Shown here: piece after piece, positions 45,532 to 56,912 of the stretch
How positions within the stretch are numbered: position 1 is the stretch's first letter
Layout: the number at the start of each line of letters is the position of its first letter
Assembly: GCF_008831285.2 (NCBI RefSeq)
Contig: NC_045147.1
Location: forward strand, 12,279,427-12,343,426
Reading direction: 5' to 3'
DNA: 64,000 nt
Source: Nymphaea colorata
Lineage: Eukaryota; Streptophyta; Magnoliopsida; Nymphaeales; Nymphaeaceae
Notes under the pieces: generated by a model
Told to the model about the DNA's origin: nothing
Seen by the model: only the letters and a program-made list of their open reading frames with translations
The model's database searches: none
Made by a program: the position numbers and the translations under genes

Positions 45532-48194
45532 GTCTGTTTCTTTGCCCTTTTCTATCTTTCACATGCACACATAATGCCCCTGAAACAACACAGCTTGTTT
45601 CCTTTTTCACGTAGCTAATGCAAACGTTGGACGAAAGACGGGCAGAACAGACTGGACGCGAAACGGGAGGTATAAAATAGCAACCCGTTTCGCGTACCTT
45701 CCGTTTCGCTCTGTTCTGAGTTCGTCCTCTCTCTCTCTCTTGCAATCGTACCTGGGAGGCTGGGACTCTCCCTCTCACTCACCCTCTGACAAGGGTCGTT
45801 TTCCGGCGACGAGAAGAACGTTGCCCGATTCACCATATCGATCAATTTTCAGTAAGTCATGTTTCCTCGTTTTCCTTTCTATCGAGATACCATTCACTTC
45901 TGATTTTTCGGCCAAAAGCAATCGGATTCCGGTTGGATTTCCCAACCAAGTGTGGAATCTGGTTCCTCAGCTCCTAACCTGCTGATCCAAACCATAACCC
46001 TTCGATTTAGGCATTTCTCTAATTTTGGATGAATTTCCCTACGCTTTCCAGTAATCAAACGTAATGCTGGATGCCCAACCATTAAACAATGTTTGGGTAG
46101 CTAATGACTAAAATGCTTTGGACGTTAAAAAGCCCAAACCTAAAGTTGGGCATCGGTTCAGGCTGGGCTGGGGCTCAAGAAAACTAGGCTTTGGCATGGC
46201 TGAAGCCCTTGCTAATGGCTCAAGCCCTGCCCAAGTAGTTATTGAGCTGGGCCCAACCATCAACTTTATGTATGTGAGTAGTTATTGAGCTGGGTCCAAC
46301 CATCAACTTTATGTCTGTGAGGTACCTAGTTTGATTGATACTTATTTTTGAAACCCTTAACATCTTATATTTTAATATTTCAGAAAACATTTACAACTCG
46401 TCAAGAGTTTCTAAAAGGGTCATCTGCAACATATGAAAAGTTTCTGAGTCATCGGCAATGTGCTAAGAGCAAAAAGATGAATTGATACCTATGGGTGCTA
46501 TTCTTCTAAACTACACATGATGGCAGCAGGTGTTGTTCTTGACTTGAAAGGGGTAACTTAAGTTCACCTAAGTTTCAATACAACTTTAGGGGGAGGGAAG
46601 CCTCTTACTTAAGGCGGCAGGTTCCCTCCCATTCACCCAAACATTATAGAGCCACATGTGCTGCCTGTGGTCAACTAGAACATCCATAGGACTCTATTAC
46701 TGACTTGGTGCCAACCCCAGTTCTTTATTTTATCCTTATATTAGAAATTGACAAAGATCCATAAAAGAGTAAGACTTACAGTCTCATAGGAATGATAAGA
46801 AACTCTTTCTATAGTTACATATGGGCTGGTGTGGGCAGTTGCAGACACGCACCCTTCAATGTTTTTTTTTTTTTTTTTTTTTTTCACATGAACGTCTTTA
46901 AATATTTGCTTTGTTATACATAAAAGTGTCTCTCAAAAAAAAAAATCTAGCTCCACCACTCTTTAAAGAGGTCAAATAATCGAATGTGGAATTTAACTTT
47001 CTTTAGGTCGAGTTTAAGAAATGAATCCACCGAGTCCGCATCCTTGATTCCTCCTATCCTCAGCAGCTGTGAACATGTTCAATCCCCTGTCCTTTACCTT
47101 CAATAGCCAAAATTTTGGTGCCCAATATATATTTGTATCTGTCCTGAAATTTCCAGTTGCTTCATCATAAACTGGCCATCCAACATCATCTTCAATAGCA
47201 CTAGTGTAGTCCCATTTCATGACCCCTTTGCACGCATATGATCGTTTTAAGTGAGGTGACACAGTCCACAACCTGTTAAAGAGTTCAATTATCGTGTTGC
47301 GTGGTTCATATTACATCAGTCATCCTCATATGCCGAAGAAAGCAAGCACACAAGGAAACATGCTAACGAGTACATGCACCGTTCAACCGTAACGAGTACA
47401 ATTTTTAGACCTAAAAGAATTCTATGAAACACCCTCCTTAATTTCCATTCACCCTATTCGCTTAATGCGATCATTGAAATATAAACTTGGATTGCCATTC
47501 AATGTAGTTAGCACATTAATCCTGTGTTTGGTTAAGGTGAAATATACGCATCTATCTCATAAGAACCTTGAAGGATTTCCTAGTACAGGTTTCACAGTGA
47601 TCAGTTTTAGACAACTCATTGTCTTCCAGCGTATAGCAATTTTTTATCAGATTTTAGTAAGAAGTGGAACATATTCATGAAACACTAGAACTGTTGTCCC
47701 TTAGCCTTTAAGGATCATTCAACACTAAGGTCACTTTGTAAGTATATCATGAATCTATCCCTAAAGAATAAAGCTGGTTTATGAAATATTGATTCTAGTG
47801 TCTCATGAAAATGTCTTAATTTTGTATGACAATCATAAAGTGTCGTATGACAATCATAAAGTGTAGCTGCTACCAAACTACCCCTACTATACAAGAGTTG
47901 CAAGCACATGATGTGCACTTTTCTATCCTCATGATGTGTTACTCTCCCCTTCACTTTCTTCTCAGTTGGCAATCGCCATAACCAATGAGATGCTCATAAT
48001 TTAGAAAATATATATGAGCACCTCCATACATTCATCTCAATTGTCTTGTTTTCTTAACACATTGCATATGGGGATTTTAAGCTGAAAAAACTTAAAGTAA
48101 AAGAAGATATTAAATATTTACAACTTCTTGCAAAGTTATATTGCACATGTTTAATTCTTTAATTATGTAATTACATATTCGATTAAATGAACAG
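45532..48194 (+). other. Enlarged intron of P450 copy E
   Basis: The first 200 bases match the copy F intron, but this intron is four times longer (2663 against 667 bp). It contains a hairpin at 45643-45718, a 49-bp tandem repeat at 46216-46320, a GTGGCGGAGC-family element at about 46803-46962, and an exon-like minus-strand ORF at 47014-47271. Confidence 0.7.
47014..47271 (-). pseudogene. Unidentified exon-like ORF in the copy E intron
   Basis: An 85-codon minus-strand frame, preceded by a plausible splice acceptor (TTTAACAG at 47276-47283 region). It contains LKRSYACKGVMKWDYTSAIE and NIYWAPKFWLLKVKDRG, aromatic-rich and complex like a real protein, with stop after GLGGFIS. I do not recognise the family. 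It lies antisense inside the intron of copy E and is absent from the copy F intron, so it is probably a gene fragment carried in by an insertion. Confidence 0.35.
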
Positions 48195-49070
48195 GACATG
48201 TTTGTTGCCGGCAGCGACACAACCTCCTCCACCATCGAATGGGCGATGGCTGAACTACTTCACCACCCAGGAAAGATGGCTGCTCTCCGGTCCGAGCTTA
48301 AAAAATTCATCGGCGATGGCCGCCCTGTGGAAGCGGCCGACATCCGGCAACTGGCTTACCTCGACGCAGTCGTGAAGGAGACGCTAAGATTGCACCCGCC
48401 GCTTCCTCTTCTCTTACCACACAGAACAGAAGAAACGGTCGAGCTATGCGGCCACACCATTCCGGGCGGCACTGAGACGATCGTCAACGCATGGGCGATC
48501 GGACGGGATCCCGAGGTATGGGAAGACCCCGTGTCGTTTTCGCCGGAGAGGTTCGTCGGATCGGGCACAAACTACAAGGGTCGGGATTTCAAGTTCATTC
48601 CCTTCGGAGCAGGCCGGAGGATCTGCATCGGCCTTCCTCTGGTGCAGAGAGTTGTTCCTTTGGTTGTGGCTTCTCTCGTCCACTGCTTTTCGTGGAAGCT
48701 TCCTGACGGCATGGCGCCCGAACAACTTGATATGGACGACATGTTTGGCCTCACATTGAAGAAACGCGTGCCCTTGAAGGTTGTTCCTGCACTGAACTTC
48801 TGACGACTGCTCAGTATGAGAGAGCACTGTCGTAGGATTAGATAAAAGCTCTTTTCCTTCTTAATTCACTTATGGTTGTGTACATACTTTATCTATCGAC
48901 GCGTCTGGTTATGCATCTAAACTGAAGCAAATGTATTTGCATCTTTAATTATCTGCTATTAAAGTCTAGTCTACTAGCTCGTAAGGTGACAATCCAAACT
49001 TTCCCTTCTTCCTTTTGTTCTTAGGGTTCAGAGCTGCAATGGTACATGTTGAATTTCCTTTTGTCCTTAG

Positions 49071-49670
49071 GGGTGCGTTTGATGCACAGGTTGAAATCAA
49101 AATTTTCGGAAAAAATCATACAGACAGGTAAAATTTCACCCGCCCGACAAAAACTGCATCAAACGGGGTGAAATTCACCCTATTTTTTGCAAAAAGGAGC
49201 GGGTTTGACGAAACACCAACCCCTCACAGCTCACCCTCGCAGCTCGCCTTCTCACCGTCGCACCAGCTTCTCACCGTCGCACCAGCTTCTCATCGTCGCA
49301 CCAGCTCTCACCGTCCCACCAGCTTCTCACCGTAGCACCAGCTCTCACCGTCGCCTTAGACTACTCGAATTTGACTCAAATTTGGGGCATCCAATCCTGA
49401 GAATGTTGGCTTGCTGGTGACCAAATTTGGTGATTTTTGGAGACTTTTACGATTTTATACAAATTTTGGAGTGAATCTCCCTCAATGAGGTTAAATTTTT
49501 TTTGCATTTAACAAATGTACATTGTGAAATTTACCACGTTAATTTTTTTTTGTGCATCAAACATGACCTCAAATCGAAAGAGGATTAAATTTGATCCTGA
49601 AATTTTTTTCAGAAAAATTTGTCAAGAAAATTTACCACATTAAATTCTTCCATGTGCATCAAACGCACTC
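49071..49670. mobile_element. 600-bp non-autonomous TIR element (MITE)
   Basis: Inverted ends GGGTGCGTTTGATGCACA and, read inward from the right, GAGTGCGTTTGATGCACA. A three-base TAG lies on each side (49068-49070, 49671-49673). The GTTTGATG core of the ends recalls the Harbinger-like element at 6295. Inside, 49240-49355 is a minisatellite of CTCACCGTCGCACCAGCTT units. The flanking host DNA is itself duplicated (TAGGGTTCAGAGCTGCAATGG on both sides). No transposase. Confidence 0.7.
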
Positions 49671-50738
49671 TAGGGTTCAAAGCTGCAATGGTGTTGAATT
49701 GTTGAGTGTAGCCAGGTTTCGAATGGAGATGCATGCGCCTTCAATTTATATATATGGCATGAAGTTTTTCTTCATTCTTATCCCAATATGAATTCAACTT
49801 CAAATCTATGAACATTCGGGAAAAGAAGATAATAAAAAAAAGTATATATATCTGAATTGAAAAATGATTCATTGATTTCCCTATGAATCCGGCCCCACTT
49901 TGGAATTGTTTTACTTTATTATAAATGATAGTAAATGATAGCTAGTACGTGGCAATTTGATGACAATTATATATAAACACAATGTATGTGCTGTTAAAAT
50001 TTTATATTGCAGAGCTTAAAAGTTTTTTGGAGTAAATCAGAGGTTCACAAAAATTTTATTCATATTGCAGAATTTATTTTTTTATTGATGCAGTAATAAA
50101 AAAAATGCATAAAATAGGATTCTGAAATTTTGTGAAGTTTATATAATAACAATAAGATAGTAATTAAATTATGTGATCGAAACAGTCTTAGGTCATTGGC
50201 TGAATTAAAGGCTTGCTGGATCTAACTATAAACCCAACATACCAATTAACGAGCAAGGATTAGGTGTACACTTCTGGAACTAGCTCTGGCTCTATACTAA
50301 CTCGGCCCGGACCTATCAAGGTCGGGCTGGGTCAAGTCATTCCCAATCTTAACCCAGTCGGCCACGTGGTGTAGCCTTCGTGAGCATGGTTATGAGCCAG
50401 TTTAAGTTTTTGGAATGTGTCAAACTTCAATAGAAGGTGTTTGTTTGGTTGAAATAGTTTAAATGAACAACTTCAACAAGACCTGTTGGTTTCGAGTCTT
50501 GTTCTTTGTCCTTGCTTAGATTAGGTAACCTATGGAGAATACATAGAACTAAATATATATCCGAGCTTAAAACTTCTAGGTATTTACTACTGAATACCTT
50601 TTTAGTTTTTTTTTTCACCTTTCATTTATCCGATTTGTTTGATTTCATGGAATTTTTGTTCCGGATACTGAAAAGTTAATAGGCAAAAAATTTCTCCCAC
50701 TATTAAAGTTCCACAACATTAATGTCGATTATAACATC

Positions 50739-51330
50739 TTGTTTGGATGGAGGGAAAGTGAATGATTGAACAATCAATCCTTTATTTGGTTGATTAATTA
50801 AAAAGAAAGGAAATGAAAGGAAAATAAAGAATTTGTTTGGTTGTAAAGGAAGGGAAATTAAAGGGAAGGAATGGAAAATTACTCTAATGTAAATTCAATC
50901 TTGGGAATGAAAGAAAAAATCTATCTTTTTCTATCATATGTACCCTTAAACTTGTGTGCCTCTTTCTTTCTCCCCTGCCACGAGTCAAGACTCCAACAAG
51001 TGTGGTTTGTCTCTTTCTTCCTTCCTGTCACTACTTGAGACTTGGATGGTAATCTTCCTCGTTCAGAGCATACCGACCAAGTCATCATCACCGCCGTTGG
51101 ATAGTGGGTTGCCGCTATTCATTGTGTTTCCTATATACCTCTAGAATTAAATGTTAAGCATATATTGTAAAATAATATAAATTATATCCTTTCATTTCAT
51201 TTTTATCCAAACAAACTTTATAATCATGGTTTTCCTTTCATTTCTTTTCTCATTCTCTTTCCATCACTTTCTTTTCTTTTACTATCAACTCATTCCTTTC
51301 CTTTCATTTCCTTTCCTTCCATCTAAACAA
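50739..51330. mobile_element. Probable 590-bp MITE with TTGTTTGGATGG ends
   Basis: Left end TTGTTTGGATGGAGGGAAAG. The right end, read inward, is TTGTTTAGATGGAAGGAAAG. The interior is AT-rich with purine or pyrimidine runs near both ends. No target duplication is convincing. It is missing from the paralogous copy E flank. Confidence 0.5.
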
Positions 51331-51844
51331 AACGTGAAGTTGAACAACACTGTAAAAAAGTTTCGTTTTATTCGGCAGCTGACGCTTTCTACCAAATGTG
51401 AACTAAAAGTTCTACATGTTCAATTCAAATGGGCCCCTTTATGTCATACGGCAAAATAAAAATACCATTGACAAAAACATCACAAGATGAGAACGACGGT
51501 TTGATGGAAACAAATTAAATCATCGAGGAAGAAAAGTCGGCTGATGTTATTATCTCCGTAGTTTTGTTTTCTTCGTTATTGATGAGAAATCTTTTTATTT
51601 GAAAGGATCAATATAAGTTACACGATTAGTATACAAAAGAAATTCAGTTGATTCCGTGATTGCACGCTTAGTTAAATATTATACAATTTGACGTCCAGAG
51701 CATAGTATAGCTGGCAACATTAAAATTGCCAACTAATATGTTTTTATTATTTTTTATACTTTAACTTTTTTAAATATAATTTAACCAATCACAGGCTGAG
51801 TCGCTTGTCCCACAAGACAAAAAAATCTTTCAACGAACCAAAAA

Positions 51845-51850
51845 CACGTG
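51845..51850 (+). promoter_or_regulatory. G-box CACGTG upstream of P450 copy F
   Basis: CACGTG lies about 190 bp before the copy F start codon, within ACACGTGACGACGCGACAG. The same position upstream of copy E reads GCATATGAGGACGCGACAG, so the G-box core is lost there. G-boxes bind bZIP and bHLH factors. Use in this gene is inferred only. Confidence 0.35.
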
Positions 51851-52035
51851 ACGACGCGACAGCGGATGTCTCACCGAGCGCCATGAGGTTCGGGAAAGAA
51901 ATTTGAGAGAGCGCTTGAGAAGGAAGAAACGTAATTTATTCTGGCCCCATTTTCAAAGTATCTTTTCTTGTTAACTTGAGGAAACAAAAAAGAAGAACAA
52001 CTTTTATAAACAAAGCCAAGCTTCAAATCGGACTA

Positions 52036-54202
52036 ATGGAGTTTGCATTTGATCTCCTTCTTTGCTCCTGCATCTTCTTGCTATGCTTCTTCGGCTTCCT
52101 TTTTTTCCCAAGGAAGACTAATCGCCGGCTGCCGCCAGGACCAGTCGGTCTTCCCTTTCTGGGTTCTCTGCTGGAGCTCGGCAACAAGGTCAATGAATCT
52201 CTGTACTCGCTGTCTAAAATATACGGGCCTCTCATGACCATACGCCTCGGGATGAAGACGGTCATTGTCGTCTCGTCGGCCAAGGTGGCCGAGGAGGTTC
52301 TGCACAAGCACGACCGAGACTTCTCCGGCCGAAGCGTGGGAGAGGCCGCGAAAACGCTGGACCACTACAAGCACTCGATGGCGTGGCTCCCCGCCGGCCC
52401 GAGGTGGCGAGAGCTGAGGCGCTTCTGCAACACGGAGGTTTTCTCCTCCAAGCGGCTCGACGCCTTGCGAGGCCTACGCGAGAAGAAGGTTGAAGAACTC
52501 CTCCAGCACGTCCAGGCAGCCTCTGCCGACGGCTGCGCAGTCGACATCGGCCGGTGCGCGTTGGTCACCGCCCTGAACATCGTGTCGAACACCTTCTTCT
52601 CGAAGGACGTAGCCAATCTGGAGCACGGGGTGGCGGCGCAGGAGTTGAAGGACCTGGTGGGGGGCATCATGGAGACGGCCGGGCGGCCGAACCTCGCCGA
52701 CTTCTTCCCGCCGCTCCGTCTGGTGGATCCTCAGGGCGTGCGGCGAGCCATGACGGGTTTCTTCCAGCGGATGCACGAGCTGTTCGACGCGATGATCGAG
52801 GAGCGCTTGCAGGCTTACGCTGCGGCTTCTTCTGTGCGGACTGACGACTTCTTAGACGTCCTGCTACAGCTGGGTGGGAAGCCTGGGTCTGAGTACACCA
52901 TGGACGTGCTCAAGAGCTTATTCATGGTCTGTTTCTTTGCCTTTTTCTATCTTTTCACATGCGCACACGCACACACATATGAGATGGAATCTATTCTAGG
53001 TCGTTTGAATTCCCTGGAACAACACATCCGGTTTCGTTTTTCACGTAGCTAATGCAAACGCGAACGCAAGATTGGCAGAACAGACTGGAACAGCATCGAA
53101 CGGACGGAAGTGCCGGCCCTCTCTCTCGTGCAATCGTACCTGCGACTCTAGATTCCTCTCTTTCAGTCTAGTCTTTCATATAACGGTGACGTTGTTGAGG
53201 TAGCTTGTCTTTTTTCCCCCTATCGTGTAACGATCACGTCGTTGAGATAGCGAATCTTGAACAAACTTAATGTTGGATGCCCAACCATTAAACAATGTTT
53301 CGGTGGTTAGATGACGAAAATAAGTGGACATTAAATTAAAGGTGATAAATCTAAAAAGGTGGTAAAGTACTTTCAATAAAGATAAAGAAGTCCCTCACTA
53401 CTTTTTTCAAAAAGATGAAAACGACACTACCTTTTTTTTTTATAAAAGACCTTAAACTGAAAAAACTTAAAAAGTAAAAAAAGATATCAACAATGTACAA
53501 CTTCTTGCAAAGTTATACTACACATGTTTAATTCTTTAACTATGTAATTACATTGATTTGAAAGGTCTCTCTCACATTCGATTAAATGAGCAGGACATGT
53601 TTGTTGCCGGCAGCGACACAACCTCCTCCACCATCGAATGGGCGATGGCTGAACTACTTCACCACCCAGGAAAGATGGCTGCTCTCCGGTCCGAGCTTAA
53701 AAAATTCATCGGCGACGGCCGCCCTGTGGAAGAGGCCGACATCCCGCAGCTGGCTTACCTCGATGCAGTGGTAAAGGAGACGCTGAGATTGCACCCGCCG
53801 CTTCCTCTTCTCTTACCACACGAATCAGAAGACACAGTCGAGCTTTGCGGCTACACCATTCCGGGCGGCACTCAGACGATCGTCAATGCATGGGCGATCG
53901 GACGGGATCCCCAGGCATGGGAAGACCCCGTGTCATTTTCACCGGAGAGGTTCGTCGGATCGGAAATAAACTACAAGGGTCGGGATTTCAAGTTCATTCC
54001 CTTCGGAGCAGGCCGGAGGATTTGCGTCGGCCTTCCTCTGGCAAAGAGAGTTGTTCCATTTGTTGTGGCTTCTCTCGTCCACCGCTTTTCATGGAAGCTT
54101 CCTGATGGGATGACACCCGAACAACTTGATATGGACGACATGTTTGGCCTCATATTGAAGAAACGCGTGCCCTTGAAGGTTGTTCCTGCACTGAACTTTT
54201 GA
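52036..54202 (+). CDS. CYP76-like cytochrome P450 copy F, intact (499 aa, 2 exons)
   Basis: Exon 1 is 52036-52926 (297 codons) and exon 2 is 53594-54202 (202 codons plus TGA). The 667-bp intron is phase 0 with a weak donor (GTCTGT) and a GCAG acceptor; the same donor is kept in copy E. I start at 52036 because the frame then opens with a good membrane anchor (residues 7-24, LLLCSCIFLLCFFGFLFF) before PPGP (33-36). Upstream in-frame sequence lacks an ATG. Other marks: WRELRRFC, I-helix AGSDTT (302-307), ExxR E359/R362, PERF 414-417, heme loop FGAGRRICVG with Cys 441. It is a microsomal monooxygenase of the CYP71 clan, nearest CYP76, and a different sublineage from C and D (RLPPGPVGLPFLGS; CVGLPL where they have CPGMPL). 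Substrate unknown. Confidence 0.9.
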
Positions 54203-56900
54203 CGGCTGCTTAATGGGAAATGTCTGAATTTCTACTGTCAAATGGAATACTTGATTATGAAAAATAGTGAATGGTTTGGCTGTAACTTGTGATTGGAGGG
54301 ATGCGAGTGACAATTTGGTGACGACTATAAACAAAATGTATGTATTATTGAAGTTTTATATTTAATAGGAGTCATATCAGATTATAAAATTGTAAGCAGG
54401 TTTCTCGAACCTATATACAATCTACTAACGATGGCAAGATTCTCAATGAGACACTGATTGCATCAGATTAACGACTATAAGTAAAATATATGTGTTATTG
54501 AAATTTTATATTTAATTGGAGTTATATCAGATTATAAATTATGAGTAAGTTTCACGAACCTATATACAATCTACTAACGATGACAAGATTGTCAATGAGA
54601 CACTGATTGAAGCAGACTAGAGTTTAGAAGCAACTTCCAAGTGGGTAGGAATAAGAGAAGTATTTCATCCAAAGAGCCGAACAAGAGTTTAGAATTTGAA
54701 GCAACTTGATAAGCATCATGACAGAGTTTAGAATTAAAAGCAACTTGATAAGCATCATAACAGATTCAATCCACTATAAAATTAAAGTTCTTGGCTTTTG
54801 TAATCTGGTAGATTCTTGAATTGAAACCAATAAAAAGGACAACACTAGCCCCTTTATAAGGACAAAATGGCAAAAGTGCAAAAATTAGCCTTTGTTTTTT
54901 AATGAGAAAACTATTTTTGAGAAGAAGAAAATACGTCAAAAAAAAAAAACCGCTCCACTGTCTGCTTTGGAATTGTCATAAATAACTGACCGAGTCGGGG
55001 CAGTCTGGGTATCGGGGGCTTGATTTGGCCCAATCAGTGGCGGAATTAAAAAATATATATATTTTTAGAGGAGAACACTAATTTAAAAATTTTTTGACAT
55101 AATAAAAAATCAAGAGACACTAAATAATGGAGAAGCATAAAGTATACGAATAATTGAGTACTATTTGTGTTTTTTGCTTACGTGCTTACTTTTATACAAG
55201 TGGACAACATATTTATATATAATCTCCTTCATATTATCGACAGTCTAGCTGTTGTGTTTTTTTCAAATGATCGGCAATCATGCAAAGACTCAACAATATT
55301 TTTTCTCATTTATGCGATATAATGTATATAGTTTTATATTTTTGCCATTATTATAATTTGTGCTTAAATTCTATTATATACATTATACCCAAATTAAACT
55401 TTTAGATCTGTCCAATTTTTTTTTTTTAGTATATGATCAATGTAGCTCTTTTGGTAGTCTTACAAGCTTAGTTTATCTATCTCTTGTTATTTTCATCTTT
55501 AATTTTTTAATGCTTTTATTCAACCAAAAGTTGACTTTGACTATCTTTTCCACTAGAGTTCGTGGTCAATCTTGTTATCCCTGAATGATAACACACCGCC
55601 AGGGACCCCAATAGAGGTTGATGTTCTCTCCCACATTTTGAAAAACGAAACTTTACTTATTAAATTTTTTAGAAATGTAAGTTTAGCTCTTGTAAAACTT
55701 TTAAAAAATAAGTACTGATCCCTGTGAAAAATTTGCAAAAAATTATATTCAATGTGGCACAGTTCGGCCTCCTTAAGGGTAAAATCCTAACCCACACATA
55801 ATAGTAGCTGATGTACGTTGAGAATTTCAGCGCCGATGCAACTCTTGGCTCAAAGGGCAAGAGAAGGGAGATTTCATCTCTCACTAGAATATGGAAAACT
55901 CCTCCACTTACTAAAAAATAAAATATTATTAACATCATGATTGTTTTAATTTATGCAATCATTTTGATTCAAATGTATGTATGTAAATATTATTGTGCCG
56001 TAGAAACATTTTTCATGAATACAAAGCCTTTTCCTTGTGAAAAGTTACTTGCTACCGGTTTTTATTTATAACTTGTCAATATTTTCATCAACCACGTTCC
56101 CTTTAGGAGTAGCATAGTTTGTGAGGTTGATGTGGGGGTGAACAATAGTTCGACTCGTTAAAGCTCGGTTAGCGAACAAATTCGAGCCGAGTCATTTGCT
56201 TAACGAGTCGAGCTCAAGATCATGAGTCGACTCGTTCAAATAATCGAGTTGAGTTCGAGCTCAACACGTAATTGTCGAGTCGAGTTCGAGCCTTAATCGA
56301 ATTTGTTGAGTCTTAATCAAGTCGACATATGAATTTGTCGAGTCTTAATCGAGTCGAGTTCAAACTCAACACATAACGGTAACGATGAATATCAATTCTA
56401 TTCAAACGAGTTTGAGCTCAATACATAACTGCTGAGTCGAGCTCGAGCTGCTTCCGTCGATCTATTCTCGAATTTGAGTCGAGTTGAGTTTGAGGTTTCA
56501 TTAGTCGAGCCTATCTTGAGATGACTGAACTCGGTTCCACTTGACTCGTGTCTTGAGATGACTGAACTCGGTTCCACTTGACTCGTGTTCATCCCTAAGT
56601 TGACAGGCCGGTGAAAGTATGGTTGTCAATTCAATTCATTTTCGGTGAATGTAGTTGATAACACAAAACTTTGTCACGAATCTCTCCGTTTTTCTCGTGT
56701 TTGTGTCGCGACTTCATTTGTCGGGCCCTCAAAGTACGAACGAGTTTTCCTCTTTATAACGACGGAAGCTGAACGGAGCTGAGCCGAGAAAAGAAGAGCC
56801 TTGGCCTGTCGGCAAGCTCCTTAGTTTATTGGATCTGGAACCTGTAAACCAACCATGACCCGACTCCCTGAAACCGGTTAGGGCGACAGCCGGCCGGTCA
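54203..56900. other. Intergenic between P450 copy F and the Nudix gene
   Basis: 54321-54470 and 54471-54619 are a 150-bp tandem duplication (ACGACTATAA start). A GTGGCGGAATT motif near 55028 marks another possible member of the GTGGCGGAGC family. 56136-56595 is a degenerate repeat element. 56600-56900 is the Nudix gene promoter and leader, in which I see no clear TATA box. No gene is seen. Confidence 0.5.
56136..56595. mobile_element. Degenerate MITE of GAGTCGAG/CGAGCTC repeats
   Basis: Ends GGGTGAACA and TGTTCATCCC form short inverted repeats. The interior is a dense, degenerate array of CGAGTCGAGTTCGAGC-like units on both strands. At the right, a 40-bp unit ending ACTTGACTCGTGT occurs twice. 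This type is common in plant genomes. Class uncertain. Confidence 0.5.
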
Positions 56901-56912
56901 ATGGCGGAATGA
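56901..56912 (+). promoter_or_regulatory. Three-codon upstream ORF overlapping the Nudix start codon
   Basis: ATG GCG GAA TGA encodes Met-Ala-Glu-stop. Its TGA overlaps the main ATG as ATGA (56909-56912). If the mRNA starts upstream, ribosomes would meet this ATG first and could reinitiate at the overlapping start. Whether the transcript includes it is not shown. Confidence 0.4.

Larger units (their letters stand above)
44648..48803 (+). pseudogene. CYP76-like cytochrome P450 copy E, start-region frameshift
   Basis: Exon 1 is 44648-45531 and exon 2 is 48195-48803; the 2.66-kb intron has GT-AG ends. Compared with intact copy F, 7 bp (CTTCTTT) are missing after codon 7, directly behind the start codon. 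The ATG at 44648 therefore runs into a frame that ends at 44842. The P450 frame (from about 44665) has no in-frame ATG before the PPGP hinge. Exon 1 is exactly 7 bp shorter than in F (884 against 891). All later motifs are intact: AGSDTT, KETLR, PERF, FGAGRRICIG. Translation from an internal ATG would give a protein without membrane anchor or hinge. It is most likely a very recent pseudogene; a sequencing error is the alternative. Confidence 0.8.
48804..52035. other. Intergenic between P450 copies E and F
   Basis: Holds two TIR elements (49071-49670 and about 50739-51330), a stretch near 49940-50060 related to the 3' flank of copy F (54290-54380), and from 50570 onward DNA paralogous to the 5' flank of copy E. 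A CCAAT box (about 51785) and a G-box (51845-51850) lie upstream of copy F. No gene is seen. Confidence 0.55.

Noticed and set aside
44683-45618. Reading copy E as an intact P450 starting at 44683
   Set aside because: That codon is TTG, preceded in frame by a TGA at 44662. No in-frame ATG exists before the PPGP hinge, and the true paralogous start (44648) is out of frame.
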